Shown here: positions 31,721 to 39,958 of the stretch, piece after piece
Layout of the letters: each line of letters opens with the position of its first letter
How positions within the stretch are numbered: position 1 is the first letter of the stretch
Assembly (NCBI GenBank): GCA_903926205.1
Contig: CAIYID010000006.1
Location: forward strand, 1-48,530
From: an uncultured Bdellovibrionales bacterium
GTDB taxonomy: Bacteria; Bdellovibrionota; Bdellovibrionia; Bdellovibrionales; Bdellovibrionaceae
DNA: 48,530 bases
Direction: 5' to 3'
Notes under the pieces: generated by a model
The model's database searches: none
Told to the model about the DNA's origin: nothing
What the model saw: only the letters and a program-made list of their open reading frames with translations
Program-made: the position numbers and the translations under genes

Positions 31721-32818
31721 TTGAAATTTTTAAAAACCACTTTATTTGCGTCGGCTCTTATTTTTAGTTACGTGACTAGTGCCGCAGGGAAAATTTATGA
31801 AGGGTATTATGTTCATGATAAAAACTTTCTACAGCAGGTCTCAAATGATCCTGATTTAGTGGTTGATCATGTTACGATGGATGGGTTTGAGCTCTGGGGC
31901 CCCAACGGACTTGGAGCTTGGTTAAAAAGGGTCAATGTTCCTGTCGATAAGTTGAATGCTGTCGTTTCTCGCTCAAGACAGGGGTATCTTTCCCCTGAAG
32001 AGATCGGAAAAGAATTGCAAGCAATAGCAGCAGCGCATCCTCAGCTAGCTAAGCTTTTTTCGGTCGGAAAATCTTCTCTTGGCCGAGATCTTTGGGTTAT
32101 GAAAATTTCAAAAAACGTGAGTGTCGATGATCAGCGACCTGAGTTTAAATACATTGCAAATATGCATGGTGATGAAATTGTCGGTCGTGAACTCATGGTT
32201 GAACTCATTAAAGATTTACTGGATAATTATGGCAAAGATTCGCAAATCACCTCTTTGGTTGATCACACGCAAATTTATATTATGCCTTCGATGAATCCTG
32301 ATGGCGCGGCGGCCGGAACACGTTATTCTGGCGAAAATATTGATTTGAATCGAAACTTTCCTGACTGGACGACCTCTGATAATCAAAATGTCCCCGAAGG
32401 GAGAGGGGTTGAAACTCAAGCGGTGATGAAATGGCAAAAAACTCGTCACTTTGTTTTATCCGCAAATTTTCATGGTGGCGCGGAAGTCGTCAATTACCCT
32501 TGGGACGCTCTTGAAGAGGTTCACCCTCTTGATGCTCTGGTGAAATCCTTAAGCTTGAGTTATGCGAAATTAGTGCCCTATATTTTTCGTTCAACAGCTT
32601 TTGAAAATGGAATGACCAATGGTTGGGCTTGGTATCAAGTGAATGGTGGTATGCAAGATTGGAGTTGGTACTATCATCGCGATTTGCAATTAACGATCGA
32701 GCTTTCGAATCAAAAATGGCCAAATTATAGTACTGTTTCTGGCTACTACAAATCTAATCGGCCGGCCTTATTGGATTTTATTTCTCAGGCCCAAAAGATG
32801 AATCAGAATTTGCAATAA
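31721..32818 (+). CDS. Secreted M14 zinc carboxypeptidase
   Basis: The start is TTG at 31721, fixed by a perfect GGAGG 7 nt upstream. A signal peptide (to about TSAAG) is followed by an M14 metallocarboxypeptidase domain. Zinc ligands are H149 and E152 in MHGDE and H251 in NFHGGAE. The substrate-binding LNRNFPD (209-215) and NPDG (192-195) motifs are present, and the catalytic Glu is E327 in IELSNQKWP. The sequence is closest in style to the carboxypeptidase D/M branch, but the transthyretin-like domain usual there is missing, as the protein ends at 365. It should cut C-terminal residues from peptides in the periplasm or outside the cell. Its stop abuts that of the HEAT-repeat gene. Confidence 0.88.
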   Translation: MKFLKTTLFASALIFSYVTSAAGKIYEGYYVHDKNFLQQVSNDPDLVVDHVTMDGFELWGPNGLGAWLKRVNVPVDKLNAVVSRSRQGYLSPEEIGKELQAIAAAHPQLAKLFSVGKSSLGRDLWVMKISKNVSVDDQRPEFKYIANMHGDEIVGRELMVELIKDLLDNYGKDSQITSLVDHTQIYIMPSMNPDGAAAGTRYSGENIDLNRNFPDWTTSDNQNVPEGRGVETQAVMKWQKTRHFVLSANFHGGAEVVNYPWDALEEVHPLDALVKSLSLSYAKLVPYIFRSTAFENGMTNGWAWYQVNGGMQDWSWYYHRDLQLTIELSNQKWPNYSTVSGYYKSNRPALLDFISQAQKMNQNLQ

Positions 32819-33517
32819 TTATCTTAGAACTGGGTTTTTCTTTACGTAATCTGTCCAAAGTTTTTCTCTGTTGGATGCGGTTATTTTAGAAGAACCTAGA
32901 TGTTTTTTTGTCAATTTTTCTAATCCATGAATCGCGGCTAAATGTAAATCTTTGTCGGAATCTTTTAAAACTTCAATAAAAGATGAATATTCTTGATTGG
33001 TCGGATGTAGCGCTAACTTTTCAACGATTTCACGGCGGACCCAAAGACTTTGATTTTGACGATAGTTGTGAGCGGCATGCAATTCGTTCCAAAGAATTTC
33101 TCTGATTTCTGTGCTGGGTTTCTGATCTATGACTGAAATCGCAGCGGAGCGAACGACCAAAGCTTTATCATTCAATAATTCTAAAGCGACTTTTTGTGCC
33201 TTTTCCGGATCAATGGTTTTCATCGCCACCAACGCGGCATTTCTCATAAACCAGTCGTCACTTTTTAAAGCGCGATCTAACGCCGACGTTGAATGATCTT
33301 GGTTGATGTTAGCAGCCAGAATCAAGGCTTTCCAACGAGTGGGAACGCTGCGCTGGTCGTTGAAGGCCATTTCTACCAATTGCGGATAAAGCTCTTTTGC
33401 ATTTTTTTTTGCAATTTCTAGGCGGTGGATCTCAGGTAGACTGAGCAATTCGATGGGGCTCACGGAAGGAATCGAAGCAGAGGCTTGGAAAACGGCGAAT
33501 AAAGTAGTTAACAACAT
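32819..33517 (-). CDS. Secreted HEAT-repeat protein
   Basis: A signal-like N-terminus (to about ASASI) leads into paired helices of the HEAT/armadillo type: DWFMRNAALVAMKTIDPEKA, ALVVRSAAISVIDQ, LWVRREIVEKLALH and DLHLAAIHGLEKL. Such alpha-solenoids are usually protein-binding scaffolds. At 232 residues it holds four or five repeats. Its ATG directly follows the TAA of the upstream coiled-coil gene with no gap, so the two are translationally coupled and may work together. No enzyme motif is seen. Confidence 0.75.
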   Translation of the reverse strand: MLLTTLFAVFQASASIPSVSPIELLSLPEIHRLEIAKKNAKELYPQLVEMAFNDQRSVPTRWKALILAANINQDHSTSALDRALKSDDWFMRNAALVAMKTIDPEKAQKVALELLNDKALVVRSAAISVIDQKPSTEIREILWNELHAAHNYRQNQSLWVRREIVEKLALHPTNQEYSSFIEVLKDSDKDLHLAAIHGLEKLTKKHLGSSKITASNREKLWTDYVKKNPVLR

Positions 33518-34651
33518 TTATTTTTCCTTTTTTGCGAAGTTTTCAAACTGACCCATGACCTCTTTCGTTTGTGGGTCTACAATCATATCCTGAGCTTCTG
33601 TAGCAAGTTTATCTGGATCAAGAGCTTGATTCAAGACATCTTCTGTCGGAGCCGTTGCTAGCTCTGGCAGACTTCCGGCTTCGTTGAGCATTTTATCAAT
33701 ATCCAAAGTTCCAAGATCAACTTCTTCAATCGCAGGTGGATTATTTTTTTCTTCGAGTGAAGATTCTGTCGTTTCAGTCTCGTCAGAGTTATCAGAACTT
33801 TTTCCGAACTTCTGAGCATCGACCATTGCAGCATACTCTTTAATCAAATCCTCGTTCACAACTTCTTGAACTCCAGCATCTGATATTTCTTGTTTTTTCA
33901 GCTCGGCCATTGGCGCTGTCATCGGCTCTGACAACGATTCATTCATTGGCGGAGCTATTGGTTCAGCCAATGATTCACTCGAGGGCTCAATCAGAGGTTC
34001 CATTACAGCAGATTTTGTCAAAGTTTCCGGAGGCGGAGGAGTTGCAGCAGAGGACGCGGGCGTCTTCGCAGGAGGATCGCTCTTTGAGGATTCCTTCAAA
34101 GTGCTCAATTCTTTTTGCAGACGCTGATTTTCTTCTTTATAAAAAGAAAGATCAGCAATGTCTGCACTGATAATATCAAACTCTTCTAATTTGCGTTGCA
34201 GTTCTTTGATTTGATTTTGAAGATTTGATTTTTCTTTTTCGGAAAGCGCCGCGCTACTGGGATCTGCCGCTCCCCCCGCAGAGGTGGCTTTCATCATTTC
34301 GATTTCACCCTGTTTGGCTTCGAGCTCTTTTTTAAGAACAGAGATATTTTCAAGTAGGGCTGTTGCTTCAACTCCAGCCGCACTGGCTTCTCCACTAGGG
34401 CCGGCCGCCGCGATGGATTGAGCGAGAACGCCCGCGCTCGGAAGAGTTTTGGATTGCTCCAAAAGTTTTTTTATCATCTCTTCTAACTGACCGAGGTCAC
34501 CAGAAGGAGAAACTCCCAACTCTTCATCTTTCGAAATTTTAAAACTTCGATAAGCCAAAAAAGCAGATGCTAATAAAATTGCGACAACTAAAGATTCGAT
34601 AAGCCCGGCATTATTTTTAAATAAAAATAGAAGGAAATTTTCAATATTCAT
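33518..34651 (-). CDS. Membrane-anchored coiled-coil protein with EP-rich segment
   Basis: One N-terminal helix (about 16-34) anchors a 377-residue protein whose remainder is soluble. Residues about 95-185 form a Lys/Glu/Leu-rich coiled coil, followed by a disordered part with repeated E-P pairs (EPLIEP, AEPIAPP, SEPMTAP) and an acidic C-terminal half ending FENFAKKEK. Side of the membrane is uncertain. No family recognised. The TAA stop is followed directly by the ATG of the HEAT protein. The gene starts at 34651 without a clear Shine-Dalgarno. Confidence 0.7.
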   Translation of the reverse strand: MNIENFLLFLFKNNAGLIESLVVAILLASAFLAYRSFKISKDEELGVSPSGDLGQLEEMIKKLLEQSKTLPSAGVLAQSIAAAGPSGEASAAGVEATALLENISVLKKELEAKQGEIEMMKATSAGGAADPSSAALSEKEKSNLQNQIKELQRKLEEFDIISADIADLSFYKEENQRLQKELSTLKESSKSDPPAKTPASSAATPPPPETLTKSAVMEPLIEPSSESLAEPIAPPMNESLSEPMTAPMAELKKQEISDAGVQEVVNEDLIKEYAAMVDAQKFGKSSDNSDETETTESSLEEKNNPPAIEEVDLGTLDIDKMLNEAGSLPELATAPTEDVLNQALDPDKLATEAQDMIVDPQTKEVMGQFENFAKKEK

Positions 34652-34727
34652 CAGAATGATTGTCTCTATTCAATCGGTTATGGTCAACTCAATCGATGAG
34701 GGTCAGCACGAAGGGTTATTAAGGGAA

Positions 34728-34752
34728 TGAGGAGCCGAAGAAAGGCTCCTCA
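34728..34752. terminator. Strong hairpin upstream of dihydroorotase
   Basis: A 9-bp perfect stem TGAGGAGCC/GGCTCCTCA encloses a 7-nt loop in the 271-nt gap between divergent genes. No T-run follows on either strand, so it may be a leader structure or a regulator site rather than a terminator. A second bulged hairpin lies at 34824-34849, just before AAAAAAATCTTTTTTT. Confidence 0.35.
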
Positions 34753-34922
34753 CTTCACTAAGTTGATTTGAGACAAGCAGGGTGGATCGTTGCTCAGGCT
34801 TTATTAAGGGACAGTCAGGAATCCGCTGCGAATCAGTCGTGATTCAGCGAAAAAAATCTTTTTTTAGAGAACACTAGACCTAAGGCGTGACCCGAAGCCT
34901 GAAATACATTAAGCTCTTACTC

Positions 34923-36248
34923 ATGAAATTAGATTTTGCCATTAATAATGGTCATGTTCTTTTTAATAAATCCGGGATTATATCGATTGAAAAAATTAAT
35001 GTGGGGGTGCGGGACGGAAAAATCGCCTCTTTTTCTTCGAATCATCTTGAGGCGGAGCGAAAGTTAGACGCTGAACACTTGCACATTTTGCCCGGCGTGA
35101 TCGACAGCCAAGTGCACTTTCGAGAGCCTGGGTTAACCCATAAGGAAGACCTGGAATCAGGAACGGCCTCTGCGGCGATGGGAGGAGTGACGAGCATTTT
35201 TGATATGCCGAATTCACAGCCGCCCACAACTAATGTTGAACGACTCCAAGAGAAATTCAATTTAGCAAAAGGAAGAGCTTGGGTGAACTACGCTTTTTAT
35301 GGCGGTGCCGCGAGAGACAATCTTGAGCAAATTTCGGCAATGGAGTCCTTGCCAGGTTGTTCTGGCATTAAGATTTTTTTGGGAAGTTCTTTTGGTTCCC
35401 TTTTGGTCGATAATGACGAGGCTCTCGAAAAAATTATGAGCCAATGTCATCGTCGCGTGATTATTCATGCTGAAGATGAAGCTCGCTTGAAAGAGCGGAA
35501 GGCCTTGGTACTAGCAAGCAAAGATGTGAAACAACATCATGTATGGCGAGATCCAGAAACCTGTTTTCGGGCAACAGCAAGAGTGCTCACTCTCGCTAGA
35601 AAACTAAATAAAAAAGTGCATATTCTTCATGTCTCGACAAAAGAGGAAGTGGAACTTTTGTCGAGAAATAAAGATTTAGCGAGCTTCGAAATAACTCCCA
35701 ATCACCTGACGTTGGAGGCTCCAGAGTGCTACGAGCGCTTGGGCACTCTGGCGCAAATGAATCCACCCATTCGAGAAAAAAGTCATCAAGACGTTTTATG
35801 GCGAGCTGTTCGAGATGGTTTGGCCGACGTGATTGGGACGGATCATGCTCCGCACACTTTAGCGGAAAAGTCGCAAGAATATCCGAAGTCCCCCTCCGGT
35901 ATGCCTGGTGTACAAACCCTAGTGCCTGTGATGTTGACTCATGTGAGTGAAAAAAAATTATCTTTGCAAAGACTGGTTGACCTTGTTTGTGAAAATCCTC
36001 GTCATGTTTTTGGCTGTAACACTAAAGGTCGTATCGATTTAGGTTATGATGCTGATTTTACAATCGTTGATTTAAAAAAACAGAGAGTCATTGAAAATTC
36101 CTGGATCAAAAGTCGCTGCGGATGGACTCCCTTTGATGGCATGAAAGCGACAGGCTGGCCGACTCACACTATTGTGGGAGGGCAAGTGGTGATGGAAAAT
36201 GATCAATTAAGGATTCCTAGCCTTGGTCAGAAAATTTTATTTTCATGA
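34923..36248 (+). CDS. pyrC: Dihydroorotase
   Basis: A class I type dihydroorotase (441 residues) of the amidohydrolase fold, which closes N-carbamoyl-aspartate to dihydroorotate in pyrimidine synthesis. Metal and active-site positions visible are D61-S-Q63-V-H65-F-R67, K150 in GIKIFLGSS (expected carboxylated Lys), H182, H236 and D307 in GTDHAPH. The usual D-x-H-V-H reads D-S-Q-V-H; I recall this Gln form in other bacterial dihydroorotases, so it is likely a subfamily trait. I chose the ATG at 34923, which suits homologue starts; a GTG at 34887 would add 12 residues. The stop overlaps the next gene as ATGA. Confidence 0.88.
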   Translation: MKLDFAINNGHVLFNKSGIISIEKINVGVRDGKIASFSSNHLEAERKLDAEHLHILPGVIDSQVHFREPGLTHKEDLESGTASAAMGGVTSIFDMPNSQPPTTNVERLQEKFNLAKGRAWVNYAFYGGAARDNLEQISAMESLPGCSGIKIFLGSSFGSLLVDNDEALEKIMSQCHRRVIIHAEDEARLKERKALVLASKDVKQHHVWRDPETCFRATARVLTLARKLNKKVHILHVSTKEEVELLSRNKDLASFEITPNHLTLEAPECYERLGTLAQMNPPIREKSHQDVLWRAVRDGLADVIGTDHAPHTLAEKSQEYPKSPSGMPGVQTLVPVMLTHVSEKKLSLQRLVDLVCENPRHVFGCNTKGRIDLGYDADFTIVDLKKQRVIENSWIKSRCGWTPFDGMKATGWPTHTIVGGQVVMENDQLRIPSLGQKILFS

Positions 36249-36811
36249 GTCAAAAACAGTCTCAAGCCGCTTTATTATTTTTCGGGGGAATTGTTCCTTT
36301 GGTGGGCTATGCTCTTATCGAAGACAATTACGGGCCGCTTTGGGGGACTGTGGCCGGAATGGTTCTGGGTATTGGTGAAATTTCTTTTGAATTTTATCGC
36401 TATCGAAAAGTTTCAAAACTCACCTGGGGAAGTAATGTTTTAATTTTAGTGATGGGCGGTTTGACCATTTTTACGAATGAAGGTTTTTGGTTTAAGTTGC
36501 AACCCACGATCATGGAATTGCTTTTTGCTTTTTTGCTCTGGGGCTCATTGCTGATGAAAAAAAATCTTATTTTAGCAATGGCGGATAAGCAAGGGAGTCA
36601 AATACCAGAAATCATTCGACCACGGATGAACGGACTTTGTTTCAGACTCGGTATTTTTATGGCGATCCATGCAATACTCAATGTTTGGGCGGCTTTTTCT
36701 TGGTCGACAACTGCCTGGGTTTTTCTCAAAGGAATCGGTCTGACGATCAGTATGATTATTTACATGGTGGGTGAAGGTATTTTTATTCGCCAATCTTTAA
36801 AGAAATTATAA
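36245..36811 (+). CDS. YciB/IspZ-like inner-membrane protein
   Basis: The 188-residue protein has five or six membrane helices and follows the YciB (septation protein A) layout: FFGGIVPLVGYAL, RYRKVSKLTWGSN, an MGGLTIFTNEGFWFKLQPTI segment that matches the family hallmark (aromatic-x-K-x-x-P-T), a helix ending LLMKKNL, and an FSWSTTAWVFLKGIG helix. YciB proteins are linked to cell envelope maintenance and cell shape; the biochemical role is unsettled. It starts inside the pyrC stop (ATGA), so expression is coupled to dihydroorotase. Confidence 0.75.
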   Translation: MSQKQSQAALLFFGGIVPLVGYALIEDNYGPLWGTVAGMVLGIGEISFEFYRYRKVSKLTWGSNVLILVMGGLTIFTNEGFWFKLQPTIMELLFAFLLWGSLLMKKNLILAMADKQGSQIPEIIRPRMNGLCFRLGIFMAIHAILNVWAAFSWSTTAWVFLKGIGLTISMIIYMVGEGIFIRQSLKKL

Positions 36812-36984
36812 CTCGCGACTTCAACTTTTGTTAGGGTACTAACCAAAGATTCTTCAAGATTAAAATTAGAAACTTTTTGTTTGTCAGCAAATAAAAAGTA
36901 AAGTCGAGCCTGTGAGTAACGGTAAATCACAAGAGAGATTCTCGAATTATGAAAATTCATCATTAGAAAGCTCTTATAATTCAC

Positions 36985-37021
36985 AAAAAAAAGAGCACTC
37001 TGTTAAGGAGTGCTCTTTTTT
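36985..37021. terminator. Bidirectional rho-independent terminator
   Basis: AAAGAGCACTC pairs with GAGTGCTCTTT around a 7-nt loop, with A-run before and T-run after, so it works on both strands. It lies 41-77 nt beyond the stop of the minus-strand protease gene and about 175 nt beyond the plus-strand YciB-like gene. Confidence 0.9.
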
Positions 37022-37061
37022 GTTTTTCATTCTTGTCGTTGAATCTGAGATTCAACAAACA

Positions 37062-38579
37062 TTAATTCTGTTGGCAGCTCGACAAAGTTGGAAATGTTTC
37101 ACATATAATCGCGCATATTTTTGGATTGCCAAACACGCAAGAACCTTCAGGCTGACCTGGTTCATCTGCTTTTCCGCCTTTGACATAAATCTTGTAAGAA
37201 GTAGCCGTGACGCCAGTCGCATCTGTCACGGTCACGGTGGTGTCTCCGCCGCCGGTTGCGGTGAAGTTACCAGCATTGTCAATGGTTCCTACGCTTGAAT
37301 TTGAGCTTGTAAATGTCAACGGCGCTTTGCCGTAAACAGCTTCAAATTGAGTTTGCTCACCTTTTGCTAAAGTTGTCGCATAAGGTGAAATGAACATTTT
37401 TTTGCTTATCACAGTATCAATCGCGTTAAAGGCATTCACTCGACAATCACAGGCTGTTTGAATACTTACTTTATCAGCCGATGCTTGTAAGAGCGCGCGA
37501 ATTTCTGTTGGTTTCAAGGAAGCATCTTGTGCTTTAACAAGAGCAACCAATCCAGCAACAAGCGGTGTTGCCATTGAAGTGCCAGAAAGATTACCATATT
37601 TATCTTTGGGCAAGGTGCTCATGATACCTTCACCAGGAGATGCTAAATTTACTTTTGTACGTCCGTAGTTAGACCAACTTGGTTTACTATCGTTAGAGCT
37701 TGAGGCGGCAACAGAAATCATATTGCTTAAGCCTGCATTCGCTGGATAAACATTAAAGGTATCATTGTTTTTTCCATCGTTCGAAGCGGCAACAACGAAC
37801 ATGACGCCTGCTTTTTCTGCACGAGCAATCGCCTCAATCAAGGGTTGAGCTTCTTTCGCAGAAACGGGAGCGCCCCAGCTTGCCGAAATAACATCCACAT
37901 GTTTTTCAATGGCATAGTCAATCGCCTTAATGGCATTGTCTAAATTGCCACCACCATTTTGATCTAAGAATCGCAAAGGCATGATTGAAACTTCTGGAGA
38001 GATTCCAACAGTTCCGCCTTCGATAACGCCCGTCGCGCCAATGATTCCAGAGCAATGAGTTCCATGACCAGGATTTTCTGAACCAGTAATATCCATAGGA
38101 TTGTCATTGTTATTTATGAAATCGTAGCCTGTTATCATGTTAGGAGCTAAGTTTTTGTGTTTGAAATCGGCACCTGTGTCGATCACGGCCACTACAACTT
38201 TACGAGAACCTTTGTTGCCTGCACGTTGCCAAGCTTTTTCAGCTTGAATTTTGCTGATGGCCCATTGAGTTTGCGTCGCCGAAGAGCTGACCGGTACATT
38301 GAAGGCATGCATTCTTGCATTTGGAACGACATAATCAACATTTGGGTTTGAGAATAAATGAATCAAACCTTGAATTTGTTGGCCCTCTTTAATATCTACG
38401 ACATAGTACTGACCGAGTTCATGATGATTTTTCACCTGAACATCTGTTGTCGCGAGGCTTGTAAAAGCCACCGGTGATTTGTATTTAACGATGTATTCTG
38501 ATGCCAGAGCTGTCGTGCTGAGTGCGGAAACAATCAGCAGAGAGCGCAAGGCCTTTTGCATAAATGACGTCATTGTCAT
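37062..38579 (-). CDS. Secreted subtilisin-like serine protease (S8) with Ig-like domain
   Basis: AGGAGGG just upstream fixes the start at 38579 or, with better spacing, 38573; the longer frame to 38609 has no site. In order come a signal peptide (to about 27), an I9-like propeptide (about 28-95), and a peptidase S8 domain with D134 (VIDTGAD), H172 (GHGTHCSG), oxyanion N267 (AASNDG) and S335 (SGTSMATP). A bacterial Ig-like domain follows (about 395-467), and a short tail with four Cys ends the protein. It is a complete, active-looking extracellular protease. Together with the nearby M14 carboxypeptidase it suits a lifestyle that digests external protein. It has a terminator just downstream. 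Confidence 0.93.
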   Translation of the reverse strand: MTMTSFMQKALRSLLIVSALSTTALASEYIVKYKSPVAFTSLATTDVQVKNHHELGQYYVVDIKEGQQIQGLIHLFSNPNVDYVVPNARMHAFNVPVSSSATQTQWAISKIQAEKAWQRAGNKGSRKVVVAVIDTGADFKHKNLAPNMITGYDFINNNDNPMDITGSENPGHGTHCSGIIGATGVIEGGTVGISPEVSIMPLRFLDQNGGGNLDNAIKAIDYAIEKHVDVISASWGAPVSAKEAQPLIEAIARAEKAGVMFVVAASNDGKNNDTFNVYPANAGLSNMISVAASSSNDSKPSWSNYGRTKVNLASPGEGIMSTLPKDKYGNLSGTSMATPLVAGLVALVKAQDASLKPTEIRALLQASADKVSIQTACDCRVNAFNAIDTVISKKMFISPYATTLAKGEQTQFEAVYGKAPLTFTSSNSSVGTIDNAGNFTATGGGDTTVTVTDATGVTATSYKIYVKGGKADEPGQPEGSCVFGNPKICAIICETFPTLSSCQQN

Positions 38580-38751
38580 ATCCCTCCTATTTGGTTGCCT
38601 GAAAAGCATAAGCCGCTAACTGGATGAAAGTATAAGTTAAAGAGTTTGACGATGCGCACAAGGCTCACTTTTTTTTTAGCAGCTAGTCATGAGTCATTTT
38701 CACGTGGCGTCTTCTTTACATCTTAGGAAAAAATGAAAAAGTTAAGAAAAA

Positions 38752-39924
38752 ATGATTGCAGAGCCTCCTCACTTTGCGTTGAAATCGCCCACCATGAGCA
38801 TTGAACTACCAAGAACTATTGCCAGCGAAGCTTCTCAACGAATGAATGATGTGATTTTTTTGATCCCCAACTGGAAGTGGATTGCAGCCGTGATTGCACT
38901 TTTTACGGGATTTATTTTAAGAAGCTTGTCGAAGCAATTAATTTTTCAAATCAAAAGTCGCTATGGACAACATCACAAATTGCCAGCCGCAATTTCATAT
39001 TGGTTGGCCAAAGATGTTCAGTACCCACTGTCATGGTTGTTGGCGGCCGGAGTTTGGCATTTTGGTTTACAAATTATTTCCATTCACGAAGGAATTGAAC
39101 ACGTTCTAGTTCTGGTGATTCATCTTTTGGTCTTAGTCAATTTAATGCGACTGGCTTACTTTGGAGCAGAGGGCACAGGACTTGCGATGGAAGATTGGGT
39201 AAAAGCTTCAGGAGGAAGTCTTGACGGACAATTGGCTCCATTTGCTACCAAAGTTTTGAAAATTGTCGTTGTTACTTTAGGCTTTCTCCTTTCTATGCAG
39301 AGCTTGGGTTTTAATGTCGGTGCCATTCTCGCAGGATTAGGAATTGGCTCTTTGGCTCTCGCCTTAGCGGCGCAAGACACTGCCGCCAATTTGTTTGGTT
39401 CTATCACTATTATTTTGGATCGTCCTTTTCAAAGAGGAGATTATGTCAAGGTTGGTGACACCGAAGGCACGGTTGAAGAGGTGGGTTTTCGCTCGACACA
39501 AATCCGTACCGCTTACAAGTCCATGATCACGGTTCCAAATTCAATTATGGCCAAAGAGCGAATTGATAATCTTGGTGCGCGTCCGGCTCGCCGGCTTCGG
39601 CATGTGATCGGTGTTGCTTCTTCCACTCCTCCAGCCTTAGTTCAGCAATTCATTGAAGAAATCCGTAGGAAATTGGATTTACATCCATTAATTTTAAAGG
39701 ATGAGACCTATGTTTATGTTCAGTCTTTAGGGGATTTTGATATTAAAATTTCAATGACCTGTTTTGTAAATACCAGCGATTTTCGATTGGAATGCCAGAC
39801 ACAGCAAGAACTTCTTTTGGAGATCATTCATTTAGCTGGAACAATGGAGATTCATCTTCCTTATCCGACTCACACACTTCACTTGGCGAGCCTGCCTCAC
39901 CAAGTGAACTCAACAGGTATTTAG
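38752..39924 (+). CDS. MscS family mechanosensitive channel
   Basis: The 390-residue protein has about four membrane helices, then the MscS pore helix and beta domain: LAGLGIGSLALALAAQDTAA, LFGSITIILDRPFQRGDYV, EGTVEEVGFRSTQIRT and ITVPNSIM. MscS channels open under membrane tension to release solutes. The Gly/Ala-packed pore helix is intact. The C-terminal domain is of normal length. The start may be 38752 or 38794; neither has a strong ribosome binding site. It is divergent from the protease and convergent with the coiled-coil gene. Confidence 0.9.
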   Translation: MIAEPPHFALKSPTMSIELPRTIASEASQRMNDVIFLIPNWKWIAAVIALFTGFILRSLSKQLIFQIKSRYGQHHKLPAAISYWLAKDVQYPLSWLLAAGVWHFGLQIISIHEGIEHVLVLVIHLLVLVNLMRLAYFGAEGTGLAMEDWVKASGGSLDGQLAPFATKVLKIVVVTLGFLLSMQSLGFNVGAILAGLGIGSLALALAAQDTAANLFGSITIILDRPFQRGDYVKVGDTEGTVEEVGFRSTQIRTAYKSMITVPNSIMAKERIDNLGARPARRLRHVIGVASSTPPALVQQFIEEIRRKLDLHPLILKDETYVYVQSLGDFDIKISMTCFVNTSDFRLECQTQQELLLEIIHLAGTMEIHLPYPTHTLHLASLPHQVNSTGI

Positions 39925-39941
39925 AACTGATCCCAGTTTTT
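39924..39941 (+). terminator. Weak terminator after the MscS gene
   Basis: AACTG and CAGTT enclose a 4-nt loop directly after the TAG stop and run into TTTT. The stem is short, and G-T and A-T pairs can extend it. It sits in a 34-nt convergent gap, so it would have to act right at the end of the gene. Confidence 0.35.
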
Positions 39942-39958
39942 CTGGAGCAATAAAGAAC

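Noticed and set aside
34824-34865. Bulged hairpin followed by AAAAAAATCTTTTTTT before dihydroorotase, as a terminator or pyrimidine attenuator
   Set aside because: No T-run follows the stem directly on either strand, no leader peptide is seen, and the palindromic A/T run alone is not evidence of attenuation.
35100-35125. Gln in place of the first His of the dihydroorotase metal motif as a defect
   Set aside because: All other metal and active-site residues are present, and I recall the same D-x-Q-V-H form in other bacterial dihydroorotases, so it is probably a subfamily trait.
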